DNA of 64,000 bases from JAIQFL01 sp035295745 (GCA_035295745.1 DATGIL010000005.1:1-64000); one strand, 5' to 3'. Counted from the stretch's first letter, positions 8,091 through 17,661 are shown. Notes: generated by a model from the sequence alone, not told the origin. Translations and numbers: made by a program.

Positions 8091-9488
8091 ATGCGAAAAC
8101 GTCTTGCTCTGGCACTCGTCGTATGCTCCAGCCTCGCGCACGCGCAGTCTCCCGACTGGCCGAAAATCCAAGACGAGCTGATGCAGCACTTCCAGGCCCT
8201 GCTTCGCATCGACACCACCGACCCGCCGGGCAACGAAACCAAGGCTGTCGAGTATATCGGGAAGGTGCTGGGCGACGCCGGCATTCCGCTGCAAGTCGTG
8301 GCACAGGACCCGGCGCGGGCCAACCTGATCGCTCGTCTGCGCGGCAACGGATCCAAACGGCCGATCCTGCTGATGGGCCACCTCGACACCGTGCAGGTAG
8401 ACGTCGCGAAGTGGACCTACCCGCCGTTCAGCGCCACACGAAAGGACGGATACGTCTACAGGAGGGGCGTGCTGGACAACAAGTGGCAGGTCGCCGCCGG
8501 CATGATGACCATGCTGATGTTGAAGCGCGGCAATGTGGCGCTGGATCGCGACATTATCTTCGTGGCCGAGGCCGGCGAGGAAGGATCCACGGGACCGGGC
8601 ATCGAATACCTGGTGTCGCAACATTGGAGCGACCTCGGCGCCGAGGCCTGCATTGCCGAAGGCGGAACTGTGCGCCGCGAAGTCGGACAGGTGCGCTTCG
8701 CCATGGTGCAGACTGCCGAAAAGATTCCGCGCGGTGCGAAACTCGTGTCGTCCGGACCCTCCGGTCACGGCTCGCGCCCGCTGCGCACCAACGCGATCCT
8801 ACACTTGTCACAGGCGGTCGAAAAAGTGGCGCTGTGGGATCCACCGATGCGCCTCAACAATACGACTCGCTCCTACTTCGAAAAGTTGGCAACGCTCAGC
8901 GACCCAGCAACCGCGAAGCGCTTCAACAGCCTGCTCGACCCGGCGAAAGCACCGGCCGTCCTCAGTTACCTGGCGGAGAACGACCCCAACAGCTACTCCA
9001 TGCTGCATACCTCGATTTCGCCCAACATGATCACGGGCGGGTTTCAGGTTAACGTTATCCCATCGCATGCGGAAGCCACGCTCGATATCCGCGCGCTTCC
9101 GGATGAAGATATGCCGGCATTCTACGATCTGATGCGCAAAGTCATCAACGACCCCGCCGTCGAAGTGGTGCCGAATACCAAAAACGCCAGACCTGGTGCG
9201 CCTCCCTCGCGTATCGACAGCGAAGTCTTTCACGCCATCGAAACGGCCAATCGCAATGTGTATCACGTGCCCACCATTCCGCAGATGAGCACGGGCGCCA
9301 CCGACATGTCCTTCCTGCGGGCCAAGGGAATGCAATGCTACGGTGTAGGCGTCGCCTCGGATATCGAGGACCTTGCCAAAGGCTTCGGCGCGCACAGCGA
9401 TCAGGAACGCATCCTCGAGACCTCTCTGAATCAGTTCCTGCAGTTTCAGTGGGACTTCATCAACGTGATCGCTGTTAGCAAACACTAG
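8091..9488 (+). CDS. secreted M20-family metallopeptidase
   Basis: The 465-residue product has a clear signal peptide (about 1-19, ending AHAQ) and the M20 di-zinc hydrolase fold. The first metal motif is GHLDT (His97, Asp99), the bridging aspartate is Asp129 (GVLDNKW), and the catalytic glutamate pair is AGEEGSTG (Glu163/Glu164). A C-terminal ligand is the histidine in GAHSDQE near residue 437. The central lid/dimerisation domain falls about residues 215-370. Relatives are carboxypeptidases, dipeptidases and acetylornithine deacetylases; the signal peptide suggests a periplasmic peptidase. No strong ribosome binding site is seen before the ATG. Confidence 0.87.
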   Translation: MRKRLALALVVCSSLAHAQSPDWPKIQDELMQHFQALLRIDTTDPPGNETKAVEYIGKVLGDAGIPLQVVAQDPARANLIARLRGNGSKRPILLMGHLDTVQVDVAKWTYPPFSATRKDGYVYRRGVLDNKWQVAAGMMTMLMLKRGNVALDRDIIFVAEAGEEGSTGPGIEYLVSQHWSDLGAEACIAEGGTVRREVGQVRFAMVQTAEKIPRGAKLVSSGPSGHGSRPLRTNAILHLSQAVEKVALWDPPMRLNNTTRSYFEKLATLSDPATAKRFNSLLDPAKAPAVLSYLAENDPNSYSMLHTSISPNMITGGFQVNVIPSHAEATLDIRALPDEDMPAFYDLMRKVINDPAVEVVPNTKNARPGAPPSRIDSEVFHAIETANRNVYHVPTIPQMSTGATDMSFLRAKGMQCYGVGVASDIEDLAKGFGAHSDQERILETSLNQFLQFQWDFINVIAVSKH

Positions 9489-9547
9489 CCAGGCTTTGAC
9501 AGTTCTGACGCAAGTCCGCTGTCAGGCTGCTGGCATAATGAGAGTTT

Positions 9548-10078
9548 ATGAACAGCGATGAACTTCGCGCCATGCAGGCGCCGCTCAAAGAAAAATATCG
9601 CTCGGAGCCGCAGGCTGGATTGGTTACGCTCAAGGCGGAGGGCCGCCTCGGCGAAGGCGTCACTTGCAGCGTGCAAACCGGAAAGGCGCTTGTGGAAGCC
9701 GGACTCCATCCAGCCACCGGCGGTGATGGGACCTTCGCTTGCTCGGGCGACATGCTCCTGGAAGCACTGGCGGCGTGTGCGGGAGTGACCATGCAGGCAG
9801 TCGCCATTTCAATTGGCGTGCATCTGCGCGGCGGCACGGTGCGCGCGGAAGGCGACCTGGATTTCCGCGGAACCCTCGGTGTCAGCAAGGAAGTGCCGGT
9901 AGGGTTCCAGCATATTCGCCTCAGCTTCGATCTCGATACGGATGCTTCCGACGAGCAGCTTGCGACCTTGTCCCGGCTCACCGAGCGATATTGCGTCGTC
10001 TATCAGACGCTGCGGCAGTCGCCTGCGGTCTCGGTCTCCTTGTCGTCGAAGAGTCAACTGGCGCAAGCCCGGTTGTGA
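9548..10078 (+). CDS. OsmC-family peroxiredoxin-like protein
   Basis: The 176-residue product matches the OsmC/Ohr fold, whose members reduce organic hydroperoxides with a pair of cysteines. Both are present: Cys77 in LLEALAACAGVTM and Cys149 in LTERYCVVYQTL. The stretch AGLHPATGGDGTFACSGDM (residues 51-69) is typical of one OsmC subgroup. Part of it is encoded by a block that recurs at 7614-7648. A CATAAT at 9535-9540 ends only 7 nt before the ATG, so a leaderless transcript is possible. It follows the M20 gene on the same strand with a 59-bp gap. Confidence 0.82.
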   Translation: MNSDELRAMQAPLKEKYRSEPQAGLVTLKAEGRLGEGVTCSVQTGKALVEAGLHPATGGDGTFACSGDMLLEALAACAGVTMQAVAISIGVHLRGGTVRAEGDLDFRGTLGVSKEVPVGFQHIRLSFDLDTDASDEQLATLSRLTERYCVVYQTLRQSPAVSVSLSSKSQLAQARL

Positions 10079-10494
10079 AATTGGCACCCAGCTATACGCG
10101 ATTGGGACAGCGCTTGCTCACGCGCGCGGCTCGTGGCTACCGAAACATGTTCGCGCGATAGGTGCACTTGCGAGCCGCGCGCGTCAGCAGGCGATCTTGA
10201 CTGCTTTTAGCGGCGTGGTGGCAACGCTCCCTCACGGTCGCGGCTCGCTACCAGCAATGACCCGCTTGCGCGCCGCGCTCGCTGACGCGCGGCTCGCTAC
10301 CAGCGAAGACCGTAAAGGATTGATACGCGCGCATTTACGCCCCTGGCCCGATTGATGAACACACGACCGGGAGTGGCTGCCAAAGAAGCGGAAGTCATCG
10401 CACCCTCAGAACGTTAGCCATTTCGCTCCCCGTTTCCGCATGTATCAGTAGCGCCTGGCCAATCGGCTGGGCAATGTCCCGTTTGGAGGACCTT
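10079..10494. other. intergenic region with relatives of the 70/71-bp repeat
   Basis: No convincing gene is present. The region contains a long inverted repeat (10111-10193) and a CTCCCTCACGGTCGCGGCTC copy at 10227-10246, both related in sequence to the unit of the 1150-1923 array. Two further CGCGGCTCGCTACC-like copies occur by about 10300. The last 150 bp carry no recognisable promoter. Confidence 0.6.
10111..10193. repeat. inverted repeat related to the tandem-array unit
   Basis: CGCTTGCTCACGCGCGCGGC (with TCG, 10111-10133) faces CGAGCCGCGCGCGTCAGCAG (with GCG, 10171-10193). The 23-base arms pair with three mismatches around a 37-base loop. The arm sequence is the CGAGCCGCGCGCGTAAGCAA core of the 1150-1923 array, and a further copy lies at 50570-50592. 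Placed after the osmC-type gene, it could act as a transcript-end hairpin, but it has no T-tract. Confidence 0.7.
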
Positions 10495-11739
10495 ATGGAA
10501 GCGGCCGTTCAAACCTTCATCGATGCTCTCCGCGATGGCACTCTTTACCAAAACCCTTACCCGATCTGGGACGGACTTCGCGAGGTTGCCCCCCTGGTTT
10601 ATCTCCCGGTGGGAGAAGGTATGTGGCTCACCACCCGCTGGTCGAGCACCTCGGAACTGGCGCGTGACCCGCGTCTCTCATCGGCCCGCGGCGAGCGCGT
10701 CCTCAAACTGCTTCCGCCGGAGAACCGCCACCACCTACAGCCCGTCACCGACTTCATGTCCCGCACTATCCTATGGATGGATCCGCCCCGCCACACGCGC
10801 ATCCGCAAATTGATGGGCCGAGCCTTCTCGCCGGAAAGAATCGAGAGCATGCGGCCGCGCATGGAAGCGCTCTTCGACCAGATGCTCGACGAGTGGATCG
10901 CGTCGGGCGAAGGCGACATCATGGCGTCACTGGTACATCCCTTTCCGGCACTGGTGATCGCGGACATGCTGGGTTTTCCACAGGAAGATTGGCGCCAGTT
11001 TATGCAATGGGCAGACGCGCTGATTCGCATTCTAGTCGTAGTGGGAATGGATGTCGATACTGCCCGCCACAACGCGTCGATGGTAGAGGAGATGCTGGCC
11101 TATATCCGCGCGGCGGTTGCGGAACGCTGCCGGAACCGGACCAACGACGTGCTGAGCCTGTTGCTGGAGATGGAAGATGGCGATGTGCTCGACCGCGAAG
11201 AAGTGGTGAACCAGGCGGCGCTGCTGCTCTTCGCCGGCCACGAAACCACCCGCAACCTGATCGGAGGCAGCCTGCACCTGTTGCTCTCCGTGGACGGCCT
11301 GGAGGGCGAGATTCCGTCCGATCCCTTGTCGCTGCGGCTGGCGGTGGACGAGTTACTCCGGCTCACTTCACCCATACAAGTCATTGGGCGCCTGGTGACG
11401 GAGGATTTCGAGTACCAGGGAGCGCATTTGAGAAAGGGCGAATACGTTCTGTTGGGTTGGGCGGCAGCGAACCGCGATCCGCTCCAGTTTCCCGAGCCCA
11501 ACCGCATCCTGCTGCAGCGCCGGTACAATCCGCATCTCGCGTTCGGCGCGGGGCCGCATGCCTGCCTGGGTCTGCATCTGGCGCGCATCGAAGCGCAAAT
11601 CGTCTTCGACCGTATCTGGAGGAAGCTCCCTGACTTGCGGCTCGTCCCAGGCGGGACCGAATGGAATCCCAACATGTTCGTACACGGCCCCCGCAAGCTG
11701 GAGGTGGCCGCGAACGTAGCCGTAGCGGTGACGTGCTAA
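10495..11739 (+). CDS. cytochrome P450
   Basis: This is a soluble bacterial P450, a haem-thiolate monooxygenase needing separate redox partners. Motifs in order: I-helix oxygen-binding AGHETTRN (about residue 243), K-helix E-x-x-R in DELLRLTSP (about 281), NRDPLQFPEPNRI, and the haem loop FGAGPHACLG with the ligand Cys at about residue 357. I prefer the ATG at 10495 because GGAGG at 10485-10489 sits 5 nt before it; an in-frame ATG at 10474 would place that site inside the gene. The 414-residue length is normal for CYP107-like enzymes. No ferredoxin or reductase gene is adjacent. The substrate is unknown. Confidence 0.88.
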   Translation: MEAAVQTFIDALRDGTLYQNPYPIWDGLREVAPLVYLPVGEGMWLTTRWSSTSELARDPRLSSARGERVLKLLPPENRHHLQPVTDFMSRTILWMDPPRHTRIRKLMGRAFSPERIESMRPRMEALFDQMLDEWIASGEGDIMASLVHPFPALVIADMLGFPQEDWRQFMQWADALIRILVVVGMDVDTARHNASMVEEMLAYIRAAVAERCRNRTNDVLSLLLEMEDGDVLDREEVVNQAALLLFAGHETTRNLIGGSLHLLLSVDGLEGEIPSDPLSLRLAVDELLRLTSPIQVIGRLVTEDFEYQGAHLRKGEYVLLGWAAANRDPLQFPEPNRILLQRRYNPHLAFGAGPHACLGLHLARIEAQIVFDRIWRKLPDLRLVPGGTEWNPNMFVHGPRKLEVAANVAVAVTC

Positions 11740-11782
11740 CTGGCACGCAGGCAGGTGAGCAGAGTGGTTTTCCGATTCGGTA

Positions 11783-14700
11783 TCATTCGTGATCGTCGAA
11801 GCCGGCTTCGGGCTCTGGAAGCACATCGTCGGGGCGCGCGACCCAGACGTATAACGTGGGCAGCAGGAAGATGTTCGCCAGCATGGCGAGCATCAGACCG
11901 CCCACGATCACGATGGCAAAAGGCCTCTGCGAATCGGAGCCGATTCCGCGCGACAGAGCCGCCGGCAAAAGCCCGAGTGTCGCCACGAGCGTCGTCATCA
12001 TGATGGGACGCAGCCGCAACACCGCGCCTTCCACCGCGGCATCCTCGACTGTATAGCCCCGCACGCGGAGTTGATTGATGTACTCGAGCATGATGACGCC
12101 TGTCTGGACACAAACACCGAACAGCGCCAGGAAGCCGACCCCTGAGGAGACGCTGAAGTGCGTGCCCGTAAACAGCAGTGCCAGCAGTCCGCCCAAAGGC
12201 GCCATGGCGATGTTCGCGAGCATCAGGGTGGCCCATTTGAACGAATGGAACATGGTGTAGAGAATGATGAAGATCACCAGGATGGTGAGGGGCAGGACGA
12301 TCATCAAGCGGCGCTGTGACCGCTTCTGGCTGGCGTACTCCCCGGCCCAATCGATGCGGTAGCCGGTCGGAAGCTTCACCTGCTGATCGACCGTCCGGAT
12401 TGCCTCTTCCACCGTGCTGCCGAGGTCGCGGCCGCGCACGCTGTACTTGATGGCGACGTAGCGGGAATTCTCCTCCCGGGAAATCTGCGAGGCGCCGTCC
12501 AATACCTGAATGTCGCAGAGCTGCGCCAGGGAGACGCGCTCGCCTGACGGAGCCACCAGGCGGACCTTCTCGATGGCTTCTTTGGTATCGCGATACTCGG
12601 GAAGATAGCGCAGCACGAGATCGTAGCGCTGTTCGTTTTGCAGGACTTGGCTGATGGCGCCCCCACCCACCGCCGTCTGCACGGCATCCTGCACGTCGGC
12701 CACGTTGATCTGATAGCGGGCCGCCTTTTGCCGGTCCACTTCGAGATCGAGATTCGGCTGACCGACCACGCGAAAGAGTCCGAGGTCCTGGATCCCTTGT
12801 ATTTTCCGCATCACGGCGACGATCTGGTCGCCCTTCTCCTCGAGCAGTTTCAAGTCGTCGCCATAAACTTTGATTGCCAATTCGCCTTTTACACCGCTAA
12901 CAGCCTCCTCCATGTTGTCGGCGATGGGCTGGGAGAAATTCCAGATCACGCCCGGGATTTTTTCCAACTGGAAATTCATGGCGGCGATCAATTCCTCTTT
13001 GTTCTCGTGGAAGATCGGCCGCCACTGCTCTTTGGGTTTTAGGTCGACAAAATACTCGGTATTGAAAAAGCCCGTAGTATCGGTGCCGTCGTCAGGGCGC
13101 CCAACCTGGCTGGTGACGACCGTCACTTCGGGAAACGAGGCCAGCAATGGCCGCACCTGGTTAGCCAGGCGGATTCCCTCGGTCGGGCCCGTGCTCGGTG
13201 CGAGAGTTCCGCGCACCCAGATTGCGCCCTCATCGAGGTGGGGCAGGAATTCGGAGCCGATCAGGCCGCTGGTCAGGAGCCACGCGGCAATCGTGACGCT
13301 GGCAATGGCACCGCCCGCGACCATCCAACGGTGCTCGACGGCCGCACGCACCAGCCGACGATACTGGTTGGTGATGAATACCATCAGCGGGTTGTGCCAC
13401 TCCCGCATACCCTCGCGGAAGAGAAAGCTCGCGACCACGGGCGCCATCACCATCGAGAAGATCAGCGCGCCCAACAGCGCAAACGCAACCGTCCAAGCCA
13501 TCGGTTTGAACAGGCGCCCTTCCACACTCTGAAGTGTGAAGATCGGAAGGTAGGCCGTGATGATGATGCCGATAGCATAGAACACCGGACGCTGCACTTC
13601 GTGCGCAGCCTCGCGAATGCGCACCAGGGCCGGCTTCTGTATATCCTGGCGGCCCATGCGGCGCACGATGTTCTCCACCATCACGACGGCTCCATCGACC
13701 ACCATGCCGAAGTCGAGCGCGCCGAGCGACAGCAGATTCGCGGGGATGTGCCGCAGGTCGAGACAGATCGACGCGAACAGCAGGGCGAACGGGATCGTCA
13801 GCGCCACTACCAGCGCGCCGCGCGCATTGCCCAGGAATACGAACAGAATGATCGCGACCAGGAGGATGCCGTCTCGAAGGTTGTGGAGCACGGTGTGGGT
13901 GGTGAAGTGCACCAGGTCGCTGCGGTCGAGAAAGGGGACGATTTTCACGCCGGGCGGCAACAGATGGTCGTTCAGTTCCTGCACCTTCTTGTGAATTCCG
14001 TCCAAGGCCGCGTCGGAGTTGGCGCCTTTGCGCAGGAGCACGATCCCCTCGACCACATCGTCGTTATCAGTAATGCGGCCGTCGACGCGGTGGATGGCCT
14101 TTCCGTTGCGGCCAAGGCGAATCTTCGGACCCTGCTGCACAGTGGCGATATCTTTCACGCGCAGGGCGGTTCCATTCTGCGTCTTGATGACGGTCTCTTC
14201 GATGTCGTGCACGGTCTTCATGAGACCGATGGCACGTACGTTGACCTGTTGCAGCCCCTCCTCGATGAAGCTCCCGCCGGCATTGACGTTGTTGTTGGCG
14301 AGCTGTTGTTCCACCTGTCCGATGTTGAGGCCGTACGAGATCAACTTGTCTGGGTCGAGACGGATTTGATACTCGCGGGTGACACCGCCCAGGCTCGACA
14401 CATCCACCACGTTCTCGACGGACTTGAACTGTTTCTCGAGTGTCCAGTCCTCGAGCGTCTTCAAGTCCATGACATCGTATTGCGGATTGGTGCTCTTCAG
14501 CGTGTAGAAATAGATCTGGCCGACGGGACTCCAATCGGTGCCGATCTGCGGCTGGAGACCCTGCGGCAACGTCACCTGGGTGAGCCGCTCCAGAACCTTC
14601 TGGCGATTCCAGTCGTTTTCGGATTCATCATCGAAAATCAGCATCAGGCTGGAGAGACCGAAGATCGAGACCGAGCGCAGGTGCGCCAGGTGCGGCAGGC

Positions 14701-14923
14701 CATTCATTTCGATTTCGATCGGGATGGTGACCTGCTGTTCCACCTCTTCGGCGGCGCGTCCCGGCCATTGGGTGATGATCTGGACGTAGTTGTTAGCGAC
14801 GTCGGGATAGGCCTCGATGGGGAGCGCCTGGAAGGAAATCACGCCCCAGACAAAGAGCAGGGCTGAGATGACCAGGATCAAAAAACGATTGTTCAGTGCG
14901 AAATCGACGAGGACGCGGATCAT
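11783..14923 (-). CDS. heavy-metal efflux RND pump, CzcA type (copy 1)
   Basis: The 1046-residue protein is the inner-membrane proton-driven pump of a tripartite metal exporter. It shows the RND layout of TM1, a large periplasmic loop, TM2-6, TM7, a second loop and TM8-12. The TM4 metal/proton signature is DFGMVVDGAVVMVEN, which fits the divalent-cation HME pattern DFG-x3-DGA-x3-EN rather than the Cu/Ag CusA pattern. ITQWPGRAAEEVEQQVTIPI near residue 50 is typical of the family. It follows its adaptor gene by 8 bp. It is closely related to the second pump at 20239-23364. The metal is probably Zn, Co, Cd or Ni; this is inferred from the motif only. Confidence 0.92.
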   Translation of the reverse strand: MIRVLVDFALNNRFLILVISALLFVWGVISFQALPIEAYPDVANNYVQIITQWPGRAAEEVEQQVTIPIEIEMNGLPHLAHLRSVSIFGLSSLMLIFDDESENDWNRQKVLERLTQVTLPQGLQPQIGTDWSPVGQIYFYTLKSTNPQYDVMDLKTLEDWTLEKQFKSVENVVDVSSLGGVTREYQIRLDPDKLISYGLNIGQVEQQLANNNVNAGGSFIEEGLQQVNVRAIGLMKTVHDIEETVIKTQNGTALRVKDIATVQQGPKIRLGRNGKAIHRVDGRITDNDDVVEGIVLLRKGANSDAALDGIHKKVQELNDHLLPPGVKIVPFLDRSDLVHFTTHTVLHNLRDGILLVAIILFVFLGNARGALVVALTIPFALLFASICLDLRHIPANLLSLGALDFGMVVDGAVVMVENIVRRMGRQDIQKPALVRIREAAHEVQRPVFYAIGIIITAYLPIFTLQSVEGRLFKPMAWTVAFALLGALIFSMVMAPVVASFLFREGMREWHNPLMVFITNQYRRLVRAAVEHRWMVAGGAIASVTIAAWLLTSGLIGSEFLPHLDEGAIWVRGTLAPSTGPTEGIRLANQVRPLLASFPEVTVVTSQVGRPDDGTDTTGFFNTEYFVDLKPKEQWRPIFHENKEELIAAMNFQLEKIPGVIWNFSQPIADNMEEAVSGVKGELAIKVYGDDLKLLEEKGDQIVAVMRKIQGIQDLGLFRVVGQPNLDLEVDRQKAARYQINVADVQDAVQTAVGGGAISQVLQNEQRYDLVLRYLPEYRDTKEAIEKVRLVAPSGERVSLAQLCDIQVLDGASQISREENSRYVAIKYSVRGRDLGSTVEEAIRTVDQQVKLPTGYRIDWAGEYASQKRSQRRLMIVLPLTILVIFIILYTMFHSFKWATLMLANIAMAPLGGLLALLFTGTHFSVSSGVGFLALFGVCVQTGVIMLEYINQLRVRGYTVEDAAVEGAVLRLRPIMMTTLVATLGLLPAALSRGIGSDSQRPFAIVIVGGLMLAMLANIFLLPTLYVWVARPDDVLPEPEAGFDDHE

Positions 14924-14931
14924 GGGCTGAT

Positions 14932-16191
14932 CTACTGTTCCACTGTGCTTTGCAAAACGAGGGCGTTGAGGACGACCTGCTGGCCCGGACGAATCCCCGA
15001 GCGGATCTCCTGCAGTTTGCCGGGCAGCATACCGCCGCTCACCACCTCCACGCGCTGGTACTCACCTTTGTCGGTAGGAGTGTAGATCCAATCGCGATCG
15101 TGCAGGTGCAAGACGGCGGTCGCCGGGACCACCGCGTGAACCTCTTTCTGCGCGCCGTGGAAAGTGGCGCGGACAAACATGCCTAGCCGGACGAAGCCGG
15201 GATTCTCCACCTCGAGCCGGACTTTGGCAGTGCGCAGGTTCGGGTCGAGGATCGAACCGATGTTGCTGATTCTGGCGCGGAGCACTTTGTCGGGATAGGC
15301 GTTGAAGTGGATCTCGGCGTACTCGCCGACTTGCGCAAATGGCAGGTCGTTTTCATACACGTCACACACCACCCAGACGTGTGACAAGTCGGAGATCGTA
15401 AATGCGTTGGGCGAGGCCAAGCCTTGCGTGCCCGACGCGGCAGTCACCTGCTGATCGGTAATCACTCCGGTGGCCGGCGCAAGCACGTCGACGATGCCGG
15501 TGGGATGATCTTTGTCGCCGCCGAGGACACGAATGCGCTCGGCGGCGGTCTCGACGGCTACTCTGGCCTTCTCCTCCGAGTCCTGTGCGATTTCGAGATC
15601 CTTCTGCGCCACCGCGCCTTTATCGAAGAGGAGCTTGGCGCGGTCGAGTTGCGCGCGTGCTAAAGTCAGATCGGCAGTTGCCTGGCGATAGTCCGAGAAA
15701 GCGCTGGAAATGTCCGCGCTCTGCACACGCAGGAGAAGCTGGCCCTTGGTAACGGAGTCTCCCAGGCGTGCGCGTACCTCGACAATACGCCCCGAAGCGA
15801 CCGAGATGACGGGCACGTTGCGTGAGACATCGGCCGTCACGGCACCGGTGACGTTGAGTTCGGGAGCAGAATCGTGCTGGGTCGCGGTGGCGAGCGGAAA
15901 TTGCTCTGGATGGTCGACCTTGACGAGATCGGCGCTGCCTTCGTGCTCTACGATCTGCTGCGGCGGGGCTCCTGCTGAGGGATTGCTTGCGCCTTTGGCG
16001 CCACACCCGACAAGGATGAGGGCGGCCCAGATAACGATGATGGCACTGGAGTGCAGAATTGGTGGGCGACCGAAAAGCGTCGAGATGAGTCTCGACTCGG
16101 CAAACAGGAGTGTTTGCGCCACGGCTGCACCACAAACCCCAGCCCCCGACCTCTGGGCCACGGAGGCGCCTTCCCCAACCCCTGCTTTCAT
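14932..16191 (-). CDS. HlyD/CzcB-type periplasmic adaptor, with a dispersed repeat inside its 5' coding region
   Basis: This is the membrane-fusion adaptor linking the RND pump to the outer-membrane channel. It has an N-terminal lipoprotein-like signal (WAALILVGC, about residues 54-62), a coiled-coil hairpin (about 170-240) between two lipoyl halves (SGRIVEVRARLGDSV...VLAPATGVI), and beta-barrel and membrane-proximal domains. The start at 16191 gives an ATGA overlap with the upstream gene's stop and has GAGGTG nearby. The adaptor would then begin with about 50 extra residues before the signal. That segment (16071-16122) is a copy of a dispersed hairpin repeat found again at 61711-61762, read as AQTLLFAESRLISTLFG. 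Without it the protein would match the second copy in layout. Confidence 0.85.
   Translation of the reverse strand: MKAGVGEGASVAQRSGAGVCGAAVAQTLLFAESRLISTLFGRPPILHSSAIIVIWAALILVGCGAKGASNPSAGAPPQQIVEHEGSADLVKVDHPEQFPLATATQHDSAPELNVTGAVTADVSRNVPVISVASGRIVEVRARLGDSVTKGQLLLRVQSADISSAFSDYRQATADLTLARAQLDRAKLLFDKGAVAQKDLEIAQDSEEKARVAVETAAERIRVLGGDKDHPTGIVDVLAPATGVITDQQVTAASGTQGLASPNAFTISDLSHVWVVCDVYENDLPFAQVGEYAEIHFNAYPDKVLRARISNIGSILDPNLRTAKVRLEVENPGFVRLGMFVRATFHGAQKEVHAVVPATAVLHLHDRDWIYTPTDKGEYQRVEVVSGGMLPGKLQEIRSGIRPGQQVVLNALVLQSTVEQ
16071..16122. repeat. dispersed two-hairpin repeat, copy 1 (inside adaptor gene)
   Basis: This 52-bp segment matches 61711-61762 at 49 positions. It contains two potential hairpins: GCGTCGAGA-TGAG-TCTCGAC and GCAAAC-AGGAGT-GTTTGC. 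It lies wholly within the N-terminal coding part of the adaptor gene and keeps the frame. Confidence 0.8.
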
Positions 16192-17453
16192 GGCATCACC
16201 TCGCGGCCGACGGCGAGATTTAGTTGACTTGCCGCGGTGAGGAATGAGCCCACCAGGTTCAAATAGTTCAGTTGCACGGTGCGGTAGTCGCTCTGGGCGT
16301 TCAAAAACTCGAGCAGCGAGGAACCGCCATGCTGATAGGCAAACGAGACCGTCTCGCGGACTTTGGCCGCCAATTGCAGATATTTCGATTTGTAGGGCAG
16401 CAGGAGAGCCCGTGCGCTGATCAGCGTCGCCCAAGCCGAGTCAACATCGTTTAGGACCTGCGCTCTTGCCGCATCCTGCAATCGTTGACTGCGCGAGATC
16501 TCCAGCTGCGTGCGCGCCTTCTCCCCCTGATTCCGGTCGTGGATGCGGATCGGAATGCTGACGCTGAAGCCGACGTACGCCGGGATCGGCGGATTGCGGC
16601 CCACATCGACTCCGAATGTCGGATCGGTCGAACCGTTGGCAATGGCGAGACGGTAGTCGGTTTTGGCTTTGTCCACAGATTGCGAGGCCGCCAATAGGTC
16701 CGGCCGGTTGGCCATTGCCTGATTTCGCAGCTCCTCGAGTGTGGTTAAAGGTTCCGTGAAATCGAACGGACCTGTCACGTCGAACTGCTCCACGGGGGTG
16801 GATTCGTTCAACAACATCAGAAGCTGAATCTTCGCCGTACGTACGTTGGTCTGCGCGGTTTGAATATCGGACTCATATTGCACGCGCTGCAGCTCCAGGC
16901 GGTCGAGATCGATCTGGGCGATGTCGCCAGCCTTCAGGCGATCGTCGTTTACCGCCAACAGCCGGTCGTAGTAGGCGAGATTGTCTGTCGCCAGGGCGAG
17001 CACCGCTTTCGCCTGCAATGCCTGCACGAATGCGTTGCGAAGATTGAAAAGCAGATTACGCTCCTGGTCGGCGAGCTGCGAGATCGCGATGCCCGTGGCC
17101 TTGCGCGCACTTTCCAGACGCAACTCCCGCTTGTTCTGGCGCTCGCGCATGTAGTTCACGGCAAACAGCGGCAGCGCAAAACCGAAAGGCCGATACGGAT
17201 TGCCATTGAAAGGCTGTATCTGATCCAGCGAACTGGTGAAGTCCGGATTCGGGCGGAGATATGCGGTGACCTCCTGAGTTTTCGCCTCGTCGATACCGAT
17301 CCGGTCCGCGCGCAGAGTCGGATTCGTGGCTTCGAATCGCTCCTTGATCTGCTGCCAGGTGTATGTATTCTGTGCAAGCATTCGCGTCGCCAGCAGTCCC
17401 ATGATCAGGATCGAGCGGCGCGGTCGCTTCCACGAAAGCCGACTCGACCTCAT
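16188..17453 (-). CDS. TolC-family outer-membrane efflux channel, CzcC type (copy 1)
   Basis: The 421-residue protein has a basic N-terminus and signal peptide (about residues 12-28, ending MLAQ), then the duplicated outer-membrane efflux protein fold rich in long helices. Diagnostic stretches are ATNPTLRADRIGIDEAKTQE and HGGSSLLEFLNAQSDYRTVQ near the C-terminus. It supplies the trimeric outer-membrane exit duct for the pump. It is the first gene of the leftward operon; its stop overlaps the adaptor start by 4 bp. It is very similar to 24512-25789. Confidence 0.88.
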   Translation of the reverse strand: MRSSRLSWKRPRRSILIMGLLATRMLAQNTYTWQQIKERFEATNPTLRADRIGIDEAKTQEVTAYLRPNPDFTSSLDQIQPFNGNPYRPFGFALPLFAVNYMRERQNKRELRLESARKATGIAISQLADQERNLLFNLRNAFVQALQAKAVLALATDNLAYYDRLLAVNDDRLKAGDIAQIDLDRLELQRVQYESDIQTAQTNVRTAKIQLLMLLNESTPVEQFDVTGPFDFTEPLTTLEELRNQAMANRPDLLAASQSVDKAKTDYRLAIANGSTDPTFGVDVGRNPPIPAYVGFSVSIPIRIHDRNQGEKARTQLEISRSQRLQDAARAQVLNDVDSAWATLISARALLLPYKSKYLQLAAKVRETVSFAYQHGGSSLLEFLNAQSDYRTVQLNYLNLVGSFLTAASQLNLAVGREVMP

Positions 17454-17523
17454 GATCCCGACTCTAGCTTGCGAGGAAAGCCGCCGGCCACCTATCTTCT
17501 TTCCACGCCATTTGGTCGTTCGA

Positions 17524-17600
17524 TTATCGTTCGGTCAAGCCGGTAGAACGCGAGTGTGCGATCTTGCCGGCCGGGTGCACGGCTAATCTTTTGGCTAGCC
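17524..17600. promoter_or_regulatory. divergent control region of efflux operon 1 with motifs shared by operon 2
   Basis: The gap between the efflux operon and the response-regulator gene holds TATCGTTCGGTC (17525-17536) and GGCTAATCTTTTGGCTAGCC (17581-17600). The first recurs as TATCTTTCGGTC at 25827-25838. The core AATCTTTTGGCT of the second recurs inverted at 19362-19378 and, more loosely, as TATCTTTTAGCT at 25849-25860. In each case the second motif is 50-70 bp before a regulator start codon. I read these as binding sites for the LuxR-type regulators. Confidence 0.45.
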
Positions 17601-17661
17601 ATGTGTGTCTTTCGGGCGAAGCCCTTGGCGCGGGCGGCCAGTTGCCTTTACTATCCTGAAC

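Noticed and set aside
10474..10494. Earlier ATG for the cytochrome P450
   Set aside because: The good GGAGG site lies inside that extension and is correctly spaced for the ATG at 10495.
13238..14866. 542-codon plus-strand frame opposite pump copy 1
   Set aside because: It is antisense to a clear RND pump and its His/Asp/Arg-rich translation is typical of a shadow of a G+C-rich gene.
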